Below the pieces are notes generated by a model. It was not told the DNA's origin. It ran no database searches and worked only from the letters and a program-made list of their open reading frames with translations. Positions 38,901-45,149 of a stretch of DNA of 64,000 bases are shown piece after piece. A program made the position numbers and the translations under genes. How positions within the stretch are numbered: position 1 is the first letter of the stretch; every line of letters starts with the position of its first letter. This stretch comes from Tunturibacter psychrotolerans (lineage in GTDB: Bacteria; Acidobacteriota; Terriglobia; Terriglobales; Acidobacteriaceae). The stretch lies in assembly GCF_040359615.1 (NCBI RefSeq), contig NZ_CP132942.1, positions 1,550,001 to 1,614,000 on the forward strand. The letters are read 5' to 3'.

Positions 38901-39505
38901 GAACACATCAGATCGTAGCGGTCTATTCAGGGGACGGCACCTTTGCTCCCAGCACGTCAGTTCCCGCTAACGACGTTGTGGAAGATTTCACAAACACAAA
39001 TAGTGGTCCCGCTAGCCAGAATGTTTTTCCAGGCGCGTCAACAAGCTATAACTTTAGTCTCGCTCCCATAAGCGCGACAACCTTCCTCAATAATGTGACG
39101 GTCACGGTCACAGGCTTGCCACCAGGTTCAACCTATACTTTTAGTCCATCTTCCGTTGCTGCTGGTAGCGGGACCACGGCAGTCGTTCTGAACGTGCAAA
39201 CCAGCAGTTCTCTCAGCGCGCGAAATTCCCCATTGCGAGGCACTCCTTCTTCAAAGAACGAACTGTCGGTCGCTCTCGGAATGCTTAGCATTCTAGGCCT
39301 CGGGACAATGAGGAAGCTGCGAAAGAAGATCCCTCGTACTCTGATGCTAGCCCTCTTGGCTCTCGGATCTCTTCTGCCAATCGCTGCACTGAGTGGGTGC
39401 GCAGGCGGGTATTTCACTCTTACCCCGACGACCTACACCGTCACGGTGACCGGCGTCGAAGGTACCGTCCAACATGCGGCAACCGCTACCTTGATTGTTC
39501 AGTAG
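32996..39505 (+). CDS. Giant secreted FG-GAP / Ig-like repeat protein
   Basis: A 2169-residue exported protein. A signal peptide near residues 20-40 (VFFFLILLSVVSPAAFGA) is followed by an Ig-like module, then an FG-GAP/VCBS propeller at about residues 220-580 with calcium-type loops (DFNRDGVTDIALG, DFNNDGLLDIAL, DFNMDGKDDVAY, DVNGDGIPDII, DYNNDGNADLIG). From about 630 to 2000 come tandem bacterial Ig-like domains ending each time in GDxNNNxA. Near the end are a hydrophobic stretch, a basic RKLRKK, a second hydrophobic stretch with LSGC at Cys2135, and a YTVTVTGVEG tail. Such proteins serve in adhesion or surface display; no catalytic domain is visible. The outer-membrane gene follows 10 bases later, so the two form an operon. 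Confidence 0.88.
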   Translation: MTRLSHRSPCFSVSTFMSLCRTRVFFFLILLSVVSPAAFGATPTPTATVTTLAISATSVAYQTPIILTATVTAGNSPITAGLVLFCEATAKYCENNSALGIAQLTFPAATASLKIGSGPIGNHSYKSVFRANNLYASSESNTVTYSVTGTYASSLTLTSAGSIGNYSLTGTVAGVGSLNTGPSGTISFLDTSTSNSLLGSENLVVSTLSTTFVQNQPFAIGGNGTTLRSVAIASAYLNTDNNLDVVTGDAAQTISVLLGNGDGTFQPKVNYAGCNVGKALQIVLADFNRDGVTDIALGCSDGTNGGLVIILGSGDGTFKTPVYYPTGDVASIAIGDFNNDGLLDIALSNKSQENVTFFLGDGTGKFVQEKVSISTTALAHGVVVADFNMDGKDDVAYAVDTATPNSSLSDLYLAFGNGDGTFQIPTSPVASQIGEFLTAGDTNADDFPDVVSSSITRPGSGNSNIGNSLFVLLGNGKGAFQTSTYVSDIPSDPHLADVNGDGIPDIIAGGSTGALVYQGNGDGTFQNYQEPGIGGFALTYAVNAGDYNNDGNADLIGTDADTPRAAVSLSQVQQTSVASALTNVAVFPLGSGIHNVDASYSGDSVYIGSISATVPLTAAPVNTTLTLTSSALSSIFPGQSVVLTAMLAPYTVGPPTTTTNNELVTFFTGTTSLGSAKLVNGVATLTTTALPVGADALTAVYAGDSNYNPSNSNTVTATVSNVLLSSSLNPSLYLQSVTFTGTVPKGNSGTIVFFDGSTNIGSGLISGTTATFTTSSLSVGSHNITAHYNSNISAVLVQVVNRATPTVSVATSGPSIYGGSVTITATVPSGTTGTITITGGGLTLGSGTVNPAGTVTITTTTLPVGNDPIIASYGGDTNNNPATGSTTQTVRTASPAETLSSSINPSVTNQSVVFTSSLPSNATGTVTFTSGSTILGTSTLANGVATVSTSTLPIGADSITATYNGDANNNTATATLTQTVNKATPAVIVTTSGPSTYGNPVTITTTVPPGTTGTITITSGGTTLGSGTVNPTTGTVTITTTTLPVGNDPITASYGGDANDNPATGTTTQTVTKATPTVTLTSSTNPSTANQSVTFTASLPSGVTGTVTFTSGVTVLGTTTLASGSATVSTSTLPTGNDPITATYNGDNNNNSASASLAQVVGKAKVTPTVTVTTSGPSIYGGSVTITATVPSGTTGTITITSGGATLGSGTVNPTTGTVAISTTILPVGNDPITASYGGDTNNNPTTGTTTQTVTKASPKETLSSSLNPSPANQSVVFTASLPSNATGTVTFISGSTALGTSTVANGVATVSTSTLPIGADPITATYNGDANDNTATANLTETVNKATPPVTVTTSGSSSFGNPVTITTTVPPGTTGTITVTSGGTTLGSGTINPTTGTVTITTTTLPVGSDPITASYGGDTNDNPATGTTTQTVTKATPTVNLTSSVNPSALNQSVTFTATLPSGVTGTVTFTNGSTVLGTSTLTGGVATVASSTLPTGSDTITATYNGDGNYNSAAATLVQSVGKTTPTVIVTTSGSSTFGNPVTITTTVPPGTTGTITITSGGTTLGSGTVNPTTGTVTITTTALPVGSDPITASYGGDTNNNPATGTTTQIVTKVTPAVTLTSSANPSVANQSVTFTASLPSGVTGTVTFTNGATVLGSSTLTSGEATISTSTLPAGNDPITATYNGDTNNNSSSANLTQIVGKVTPILPPPVVSSANLPVDTPETITEKVPVGVTGTVTFSDGTTPLGTAPIVDGVATLTVPSLPLGVDSITAATSGDANDNPATSPPTLVTVGKTASVVTLTSSTNPAAFNQLITLSASVHSGATGVVTFLDGSTILGTGALNAAGVATLSTSTLAIGSHPITASFGGDSNYSSSTSSVLAQVINKIPTVITITESTPAQLIKTGITFTANVTASSPNATGTVTFLDGTTVLGTASLTANGGVAVSLSTNANAALLTSNLAMGTHQIVAVYSGDGTFAPSTSVPANDVVEDFTNTNSGPASQNVFPGASTSYNFSLAPISATTFLNNVTVTVTGLPPGSTYTFSPSSVAAGSGTTAVVLNVQTSSSLSARNSPLRGTPSSKNELSVALGMLSILGLGTMRKLRKKIPRTLMLALLALGSLLPIAALSGCAGGYFTLTPTTYTVTVTGVEGTVQHAATATLIVQ
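35406..38115 (+). repeat. Tandem Ig-domain coding repeats, ~543-bp dimer unit, 1089-bp higher-order unit
   Basis: Five copies of an A-B domain pair. The A domains (TSGPSIYGGSV or TSGSSTFGNPV type) have equivalent points near 35432, 35972, 36521, 37064 and 37607, so the pair repeats every 540-549 bases. The B domains alternate between the LSSSxNPS...PSNATG and LTSSxNPS...PSGVTG types. The GGSV-SNATG-GNPV-SGVTG four-domain block occurs twice with a 1089-base period, showing duplication of a four-domain unit. Confidence 0.85.
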
Positions 39506-39515
39506 GAGAAGGATA

Positions 39516-40100
39516 ATGCATTTTCGAAGCGTCCTGCTAATGGCACTTCTATCCGTTCTATCCGGCGTTCTCCATGCCCAGGCGATATCAATGGGCGGGT
39601 CTCACGACGACATACCTCGATTTGAAGTCGGCGCCAACTATAACTACTTCCACGCGAATGCGCCTCCGGGCCAATGCGGCTGCTTCTCGCTCAATGGAGG
39701 AAGTGGAACGATACTTATGAACTTGACCGCAAGATGGGCTGCCTTAGCGGATATCGCCGTTGCCCACGCTAGTCAGGTGGACGACACGTCACAGAACATA
39801 ACCATCGTCAACTATCTATTCGGTGCGCGATACACTCGTCGCAATTCCAGTCGCTTTGTTCCTTATGGTGAAGCATTGTTTGGCGGAGCGAAAGAAGATG
39901 TCAATTTTCAGTTCACGATCAACCGTAACTCGTTTGGCCTGGCTGCGGGAGGAGGAGTAAGTACACAACTTAAGCGAAGATGGGGCGTGACACTTGGTCA
40001 ATTTGACTATGTTTATACCCAGATTCCCAACGCTAAGAACGACCGCCAAAACAACATACGAGTTAGCACCGGTGTTACCTATAACTTTGGCTTCAAGTAG
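39516..40100 (+). CDS. Small outer-membrane beta-barrel protein
   Basis: A 194-residue protein with a signal peptide (FRSVLLMALLSVLSGVLHAQ) and alternating amphipathic strands (FEVGANYNYFHAN, GGSGTILMNLTARWAALADIAVAHAS, IVNYLFGARYTRR, FVPYGEALFGGAK, SFGLAAGGGVSTQLKRRWGVTLGQFDYVYTQ) ending in RVSTGVTYNFGFK. This is the pattern of 8-strand OmpA/OmpX-like or porin-family barrels. The start at 39516 follows AGGAGAAGG. It is placed 10 bases after the giant repeat protein and is probably cotranscribed, perhaps anchoring or serving it; that link is inferred. Confidence 0.82.
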   Translation: MHFRSVLLMALLSVLSGVLHAQAISMGGSHDDIPRFEVGANYNYFHANAPPGQCGCFSLNGGSGTILMNLTARWAALADIAVAHASQVDDTSQNITIVNYLFGARYTRRNSSRFVPYGEALFGGAKEDVNFQFTINRNSFGLAAGGGVSTQLKRRWGVTLGQFDYVYTQIPNAKNDRQNNIRVSTGVTYNFGFK

Positions 40101-40226
40101 TCTTCAAATGTCAATTTGAATCCACTCTAGCAATTTGGTTATGCGGCCGCTTTCTCATCCTTCTCTGTTTGCCCGCTATTGAACTGTTCGTTTGTAGACT
40201 TCGGGCAATCACGTTTGTCATTGAAG

Positions 40227-41642
40227 TCAACTTCTTGCGGAAACGCTCCGAACCCTTTTGTAGCGCAACGCATACACAACGGAGCCTGCTGCTAGGATCA
40301 GTCCGGCCGTACGTATATCTCGCAAGAAGTTAGGTCGCGAAAAAAGAATGAAGACAAATCCGCTCAGCGCTAGCAGTACAGGCAGTGGATAGAGCGGCAT
40401 CCGAAATCCTCGTGTCTTGCGCTCGCTGCGATGCCTCGGTAGCAGTGCGGCTAGTCCCTGCAGGAGAAATTGGAACAAAATGCGGATCACTACGAGGGTT
40501 GTAATGACCTCCTGCAGCCTGAAAATGCAGCACATTAGTGTTATGCCGCCGAGCGTCAGCAAGGAATTGAGTGGAGCTCGATGCTTCTGGTCTATGATTC
40601 CAAACCATGACGGGAAATTATCGTCTCGTGCCGCTGCGAACGGAATCCTCGAATATCCAAGTAACAACGCAAACACTGAGGCAAGGGCTGCGAGGGCGAT
40701 GAGTACGACAATCACTGCGGCGGCGGCGTGTCCATATAACTTCTCCATAAAGACGGCCATGGTGAACATGCGGGCATGGCTGTCGCTGTTCTGTGCCAGC
40801 TCTCGCCATGGGAGCACGCCAAGAACACTTACGTTCATCAGCACGTAGAGCGTTGCGACCACACCGATTGAGCCAAGGACCGCGCGTGGAATCGTCCTTT
40901 GGGGATCGCGGACCTCGGCTCCCACGAAACAAACGCCGTAATAGCCCCAATAGTCGTAGGCTGAGATCAGCATCCCAGCGCCAAGTCCGGCGAAGAATGC
41001 CGCGTTGAGATGAAAGGCGCCGGCTGGGAAGTCGAAGGCCAGATGAGCGTTGAAGTGCGTGAATCCCGCGACGATCACTAATACCAGTGTGAGACCGACG
41101 GCCAGCCCAAGCCAGCGTGCGATTCGACCGATTGCGAAGATATTTCGGTGCAGAACTAGCATCGCGAGTGCGCACGCGGCCATTGCGATGAGCGTCTTTC
41201 CGCTCAGCACGACGGGCACCCCCGCAAAGGACGTGGATGCAAATGGGCGGCTCGCGTTCGGAAAAAAGAAAGAGATGTATTGCGCGAATCCGATGCATCC
41301 TGAGGCAATCGAGAGCGGTGCACTGATTAGGACTTGCCAGGCGTAGAGAAATGAAAATGGCCGCCCCCAGGTCTTCTCACCGTACAGGTGTTTCAGGTAG
41401 GCGTAGGAACCTCCGGCCTCTGGATAGGCGGTGCCTAGTTCGCTCCATATCAGGCCGTCGCAGAGGGACAAGGCGGCGCCCATTAGCCATCCGAGGATTG
41501 CCTGTGGGCCGCCCATCACTCCGACGATCAGGGGCAATGTAACGAAGGGGCCGACTCCGACCATGTCGATGACGTTGAGGCTGAGTGCAGCGCTGCTCGA
41601 CAGGCCGCGATGGAGTTCATGTGGTTGGGGCTCGGAGTTCAT
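40227..41642 (-). CDS. APC family amino acid permease
   Basis: A 471-residue inner-membrane protein with about 12 hydrophobic segments. The APC TM1 signature is present (AALSLNVIDMVGVGPFVTLPLIV), as are SELGTAYPEAGGSYAYLKHLYG and SAYDYWGYYGVCFVGAEVRDPQRTIPRAVLGS. It would import or exchange amino acids or related amines; specificity is not predictable. It follows yggS with an ATGA four-base overlap and is translationally coupled to it. The first strongly G-rich plus-strand sequence of the window begins at this gene. Confidence 0.9.
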   Translation of the reverse strand: MNSEPQPHELHRGLSSSAALSLNVIDMVGVGPFVTLPLIVGVMGGPQAILGWLMGAALSLCDGLIWSELGTAYPEAGGSYAYLKHLYGEKTWGRPFSFLYAWQVLISAPLSIASGCIGFAQYISFFFPNASRPFASTSFAGVPVVLSGKTLIAMAACALAMLVLHRNIFAIGRIARWLGLAVGLTLVLVIVAGFTHFNAHLAFDFPAGAFHLNAAFFAGLGAGMLISAYDYWGYYGVCFVGAEVRDPQRTIPRAVLGSIGVVATLYVLMNVSVLGVLPWRELAQNSDSHARMFTMAVFMEKLYGHAAAAVIVVLIALAALASVFALLLGYSRIPFAAARDDNFPSWFGIIDQKHRAPLNSLLTLGGITLMCCIFRLQEVITTLVVIRILFQFLLQGLAALLPRHRSERKTRGFRMPLYPLPVLLALSGFVFILFSRPNFLRDIRTAGLILAAGSVVYALRYKRVRSVSARS

Positions 41643-42337
41643 CCGGCGCTTGCCATGATCCGCTTGCCGAAGATGGAGGTTCCGATGCGGACGCAGGTGC
41701 TGCCCTCTTCGATCGCCACCTGGAAGTCATTCGACATTCCCATCGATAACTGTGTCAGTTTTGGGAAGCTAGCGAGCGACTGGTCTCTCAGTTTGCGAAG
41801 GTCGCGGAAGTAAGGCCGGGCGAATTCGGCGTCATCAGACCAAGGTGGAACCGTCATCAGGCCCACGGTTTGGACCGACTCAAGTGACTCGATCTCGGCG
41901 AGCAGAGTGGGAAGTTCCTCGGGAGCTAATCCGTGTTTGGACTCTTCGTGGCTCAGTTTTACCTCTACTAAGATAGGCAGCGTCTTTCCTAGTGCTTTGG
42001 CGGCAGCGTCGAGCCGCTGGGCGATCTTCAGCGAGTCGACTGCGTCGATCGCGTGGAATAGTTCGGCAGCGCGCGTTGTTTTGTTCGACTGAAGCGGGCC
42101 GATGAGGTGGAACTCAGCGTCGTTCAGTGTGACGAGATGCTGGGATTTTTCCTGAAACTCCTGTACCCGGTTCTCGCCGAAGAGTCGTTGGCCGGCGGCG
42201 TACGCTTCGAGGATGGCCTCGGCTGGATGGACCTTGCTGACTGCCATTAGGGCTACTTCGCTGTCGGAGCGGTTGGCTCGGCGACAGGCTTGGTGGATCT
42301 GTTGATGGAGATGTTCAAGGTTATCGGCGATGGTCAT
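41639..42337 (-). CDS. YggS family pyridoxal-phosphate homeostasis protein
   Basis: A 232-residue PLP-binding alanine-racemase-fold protein. The Schiff-base lysine is Lys35 in LMAVSKVHP; GQRLFGENRVQEFQEKSQHL, FHLIGPLQSNKTTRAAELFHAIDAVDSLKIAQRL, VEVKLSHEESKHGL, LMTVPPW and LSMGMSNDFQVAIEEGSTCVRIGTSIFGKR are all characteristic. YggS/PROSC proteins buffer PLP and influence amino-acid pools. It is the first gene of a two-gene operon with the APC permease, which fits an amino-acid homeostasis theme. Confidence 0.95.
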   Translation of the reverse strand: MTIADNLEHLHQQIHQACRRANRSDSEVALMAVSKVHPAEAILEAYAAGQRLFGENRVQEFQEKSQHLVTLNDAEFHLIGPLQSNKTTRAAELFHAIDAVDSLKIAQRLDAAAKALGKTLPILVEVKLSHEESKHGLAPEELPTLLAEIESLESVQTVGLMTVPPWSDDAEFARPYFRDLRKLRDQSLASFPKLTQLSMGMSNDFQVAIEEGSTCVRIGTSIFGKRIMASAG

Positions 42338-42395
42338 GCTCTTTGCATCTTATCGTTCAGCTTCCCATTTGATTGCATGGAGATTGAAACGAACT

Positions 42396-42725
42396 ATGTG
42401 GACCGTTTTTTTGCTGATCGGCTCGAATATCTTTATGACCTTTGCCTGGTATGGGCACCTGAAGTTCAAAGAGGTGCCGCTTTGGAAGGTCATTATCGTC
42501 AGCTGGGGTATTGCCTTCTTTGAATACTGTCTGCAGGTGCCGGCCAATCGTATCGGTTCGAAGACCTTCAGTCCGGATCAGCTCAAGGTGATCCAGGAGG
42601 TGATTACGCTGACGGTGTTTGGTGTCTTCTCGACTTTTTACTTTGGCGACAAGCTGCACTGGAACCACTTCGCTGCCTTTGGGTGCCTGGTGGCTGGTGC
42701 GTTCTTTATGTTCCACAAGTTCTAG
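42396..42725 (+). CDS. DUF486 / DMT-superfamily small membrane protein
   Basis: A 109-residue four-helix membrane protein: WTVFLLIGSNIFMTFAWYGHLKFKE, WKVIIVSWGIAFFEYCLQVPANRIG, SPDQLKVIQEVITLTVFGVFSTFYFGDKLHWNH and FAAFGCLVAGAFFMFHKF. This matches DUF486 over its entire length. Function unknown; relatives belong to the drug/metabolite transporter superfamily. The ATG at 42396 gives the family N-terminus; the longer in-frame start at 42330 would add 22 residues with no homology. It is divergent from yggS. Confidence 0.9.
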   Translation: MWTVFLLIGSNIFMTFAWYGHLKFKEVPLWKVIIVSWGIAFFEYCLQVPANRIGSKTFSPDQLKVIQEVITLTVFGVFSTFYFGDKLHWNHFAAFGCLVAGAFFMFHKF

Positions 42726-42753
42726 GCTTCGCCCCCTCCCCCCTCCCGGGGGT

Positions 42754-42840
42754 ATTTTGGGCGTAAAGCCTTTGGATGGATGAGTTTACAGGAGGGATGT
42801 GTCTGTAAAATATTCCATCCAAAGGCTTTACGTGCAAAAT
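42754..42840. repeat. Long inverted repeat / stem-loop downstream of DUF486 gene
   Basis: CGTAAAGCCTTTGGATGGA (42762-42780) pairs perfectly with its complement at 42814-42832, 19 bp with a 33-base loop. The arms extend to 42754-42780 and 42814-42840 with two mismatches. The left part also belongs to the element shared with 25587-25625. It may act as terminator for the DUF486 gene or be a MITE-like remnant. Confidence 0.7.
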
Positions 42841-42889
42841 ATTGTTTCTAAACGGGTTAGATCGAGAAAGTACGAGCAAAGATAAATAC

Positions 42890-42931
42890 GGGATCCTTCC
42901 CCTTCGGCTTCTCTCAGGGTCAGGATGACGG
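42890..42931. repeat. REP-like intergenic element, diverged copy
   Basis: GGGATCCTTCC...CTCAGGGTCAGGATGAC; its complement (GTCATCCTGA...GAAGGGGAAGGATCCC) resembles the element at 17631-17656. Confidence 0.45.
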
Positions 42932-43096
42932 CCTTGTTCGGTTTATATATTCAGTATAGCGATTGGGGCATAACTTATACGCCACGTGATTGTTCAACGT
43001 TGGCGCGGGTGTTTGCGTTTTGTGGACTTGACATGGAGTTTTGCTGGTTGTTTGGTGGTGTGTTGTGGTGTTTTTTTGCTTCGAGATGAACGATGA

Positions 43097-43885
43097 CTAC
43101 TGTTTGTCTGGTTCTTCGAACAGCGAAGGGGGTTCTTGGAAGAGTTCCTGCAGGAAATTGTCGCGGTCGGTGGTGAAGCGACGAACGATCTGGAGGGGGG
43201 CGGTGTCTTCGTAGTCGATCTCTTGGAGGTGGCCGCCGTCGAAGGAGAAGATTTGTGCGCCGGGGTAGCCAAGTAGGACGGGGGAGTGGGTGGAGATGAG
43301 GAATTGGGCATCTTTGTAGTGGCGGAGGGTGTCGCGGATGAGGAGGAGAAACGACAGCTGGCGCTGTGGGGAGAGGGCGGCTTCGGGTTCGTCAAGGAGG
43401 AAGAGGCCGTTGCGTCTGAATTTGCGATCGAGGAGCGTGAAGAAAGTTTCGCCATGAGATCTGGTGTGGAGGCTCTGGCCGCCATAGCTTGGAAAGATTG
43501 GGGGTCCTATCCCCGCGTTCTCGATCGGGTCGTCCAGCTTGTCGATTTGCGTGGCGGTATTGAAGAAGCTTTCTGCTCGAAGGAAGAAGCCTGCACCGGT
43601 GCGCTTGTCGAATGAGAGACGCAATGCTCGCACGAGGGTGTCTGTGGAGTGATTGTGCTCCGTGGTGTCATTGCGGATGTTTCGGTTGCCGCCTTCGGGG
43701 CCGAAGCCGTAGTGCGCAGCGATGGCTTCGAGGAGGGTGGATTTTCCGGTTCCGTTTTCTCCGGCGAAGAAGGCGATGCGGGAGTGGATCGATATCTCGG
43801 GCAGCGAGGCGATGGTCGGGACAGAGAAGGGGTAGGCGGTCCAGTCTTCGACTCGTTCGCGCAGGAGGGTTATTTTTTTTAGCAT
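43097..43885 (-). CDS. AAA family ATPase (predicted ABC-type single-domain ATPase)
   Basis: A 262-residue ATPase with an ABC-like site: Walker A AGENGTGKST (residues 41-50), Walker B GLFLLDEPEAAL, and a STHSP H-loop. Between them is SYGGQSLHTRSHGETFFTLL, a signature-like region. No membrane segment. Proteins of this compact type (MLKKITLLRERVEDWTAYPFSVPTIASL start) are widespread and called 'AAA family ATPase'; their role is uncertain, and OLD/RecF-like roles in DNA metabolism or defence are possible. No nuclease or partner gene is adjacent, so I do not propose a defence function. Confidence 0.88.
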   Translation of the reverse strand: MLKKITLLRERVEDWTAYPFSVPTIASLPEISIHSRIAFFAGENGTGKSTLLEAIAAHYGFGPEGGNRNIRNDTTEHNHSTDTLVRALRLSFDKRTGAGFFLRAESFFNTATQIDKLDDPIENAGIGPPIFPSYGGQSLHTRSHGETFFTLLDRKFRRNGLFLLDEPEAALSPQRQLSFLLLIRDTLRHYKDAQFLISTHSPVLLGYPGAQIFSFDGGHLQEIDYEDTAPLQIVRRFTTDRDNFLQELFQEPPSLFEEPDKQ

Positions 43886-44123
43886 GGAATTGGTTCAGAA
43901 CTCCTATCCAGCATAACTTCGGTCCGGTGAAGCAGGGCATTTAGGGTGTTGATATGGGGTTTTGCCGGTTCTTTGGTGGTGGAATGCGGTGGAGTCGCCA
44001 CTGGTGCTCAGCGGTGAGGGACGCTTCGCCAGGAAACGAGCGAAGGCGATTAGACTTGGCTGGCTGTTTTCGCGAAGTGGTTGGGTTTGCGTAAAATGAC
44101 GAACGCCGAGGAGGCGCAGTGCG

Positions 44124-45089
44124 GTGGCGACGAATCCGTCCATTCGACCGATCAAAGTTGGTCTACTGAAGGAGAGCGAACTGGGAGAGGCGGACCGAAT
44201 TGTCCGGCTGGCATTTGGAACGTTTATGGGGCTGCCCAATCCGCTGGATTTTATGGGTGACCGTCACTACATGACGCCACGGTGGCGCTCGACCAACGTG
44301 AAGGTGGTTGCGGCGCGGGAAGGTGACCGGCTGGTTGGGTCGAACGTCGTTACGCGTTGGGGATCGTTCGGATTTTTCGGGCCTTTGACGGTGGATCCGG
44401 AGTACTGGAATCGCGGGGTGGCGCAGCGTCTGATGGAATCCACGATGACGACCTTCGATCGGTGGGGTGTGCGGCATACCGGGTTGTACACGTTTGCGCA
44501 CAGCGCCAAGCATGTGGGGCTGTATCAGAAGTTCGGCTATTGGCCGCGCTATCTTACCGCGATAATGACGTTCGCTGCGGAAGAGGCTCGGTCTGAACAC
44601 GTGAAGGCGCCGATGCTGCTGTCGGCTTTCAAAAAAAATCAGCGGGAGGCTGCGATCGAAGCATGCGGAAGGCTTACCCACAGGATCGATAAGGGGCTTG
44701 ATCTTGGCGGGGAGATTCGCTCTGTGCTTGCGCGGCGTACTGGGGACGTGGTGTTGACCTATACGCGCAACGCGTTGGATGGTTTCGCAGTGTGTCTGAA
44801 TGGAGCGGGATCCGAGGGCGGCGAGAAGACATGTTACGTCAAGTTCGGAGCGGCTCGTAGCGGTGCGGGCGCGGCGGAACGGTTCGATGGATTGCTGGAG
44901 GCTTGTGAGGCATTCGCATCTTCGCGTGGGGCAGTAGTAGAGGCAGGTGTGAATATGGCTCGTGAAGATGCGTATCGGTGCTTGCGTTCTCGTGGGTATC
45001 GAGTGCTGATGCAGGGTGTCGCGATGCAGCGTCCGCATTTGGAGGGATTCAATCGGGCCGATGCGTTTGTGATCGACGATTGGCGTTAG
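44124..45089 (+). CDS. GNAT family N-acetyltransferase
   Basis: A 321-residue protein with one clear GNAT domain at residues ~10-150: KESELGEADRIVRLAFGTF, VVAAREGDRLVGSNVVTRWGSFGFFGPLTVDPEYWNRGVAQRLMESTMTTFDRWG (acetyl-CoA binding R/Q-x-x-G-x-A block) and YTFAHSAKHVGLYQKFGYWPRYL. The C-terminal half is a second, poorly conserved domain, perhaps a degenerate GNAT copy. Acceptor unknown. It starts with GTG preceded by GGAGG. Confidence 0.88.
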   Translation: MATNPSIRPIKVGLLKESELGEADRIVRLAFGTFMGLPNPLDFMGDRHYMTPRWRSTNVKVVAAREGDRLVGSNVVTRWGSFGFFGPLTVDPEYWNRGVAQRLMESTMTTFDRWGVRHTGLYTFAHSAKHVGLYQKFGYWPRYLTAIMTFAAEEARSEHVKAPMLLSAFKKNQREAAIEACGRLTHRIDKGLDLGGEIRSVLARRTGDVVLTYTRNALDGFAVCLNGAGSEGGEKTCYVKFGAARSGAGAAERFDGLLEACEAFASSRGAVVEAGVNMAREDAYRCLRSRGYRVLMQGVAMQRPHLEGFNRADAFVIDDWR

Positions 45090-45149
45090 TGGGTGGGAAA
45101 CTCGGTTCCTTCAGCATGACCTGCGAATTCTATATTTGTGAGCGGCACC

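Larger units (their letters stand above)
42726..43096. other. Repeat-rich gene-free gap
   Basis: 371 bases between DUF486 and the AAA ATPase gene. It contains the CCCCC...TATTTTGG element, a long inverted repeat (42754-42840), a near-copy of the CGNR operator half-sites (42847-42862) and a REP-like element (42890-42931). Short ORFs are not credible. Confidence 0.6.

Noticed and set aside
39495..39515. TTG start for the small outer-membrane protein
   Set aside because: It lies inside the preceding gene's end; the ATG at 39516 has an AGGAGAAGG site and starts the signal peptide.
40101..43096. Search for a dif site, DnaA-box cluster or tRNA at the skew change
   Set aside because: Only single approximate DnaA-like 9-mers were seen, mostly inside genes; nothing supports naming an origin or attachment site.
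43097..43885. AAA ATPase considered as part of an antiphage defence system
   Set aside because: No nuclease, toxin, methylase or reverse transcriptase neighbour; the single ATPase is a common housekeeping-type gene.
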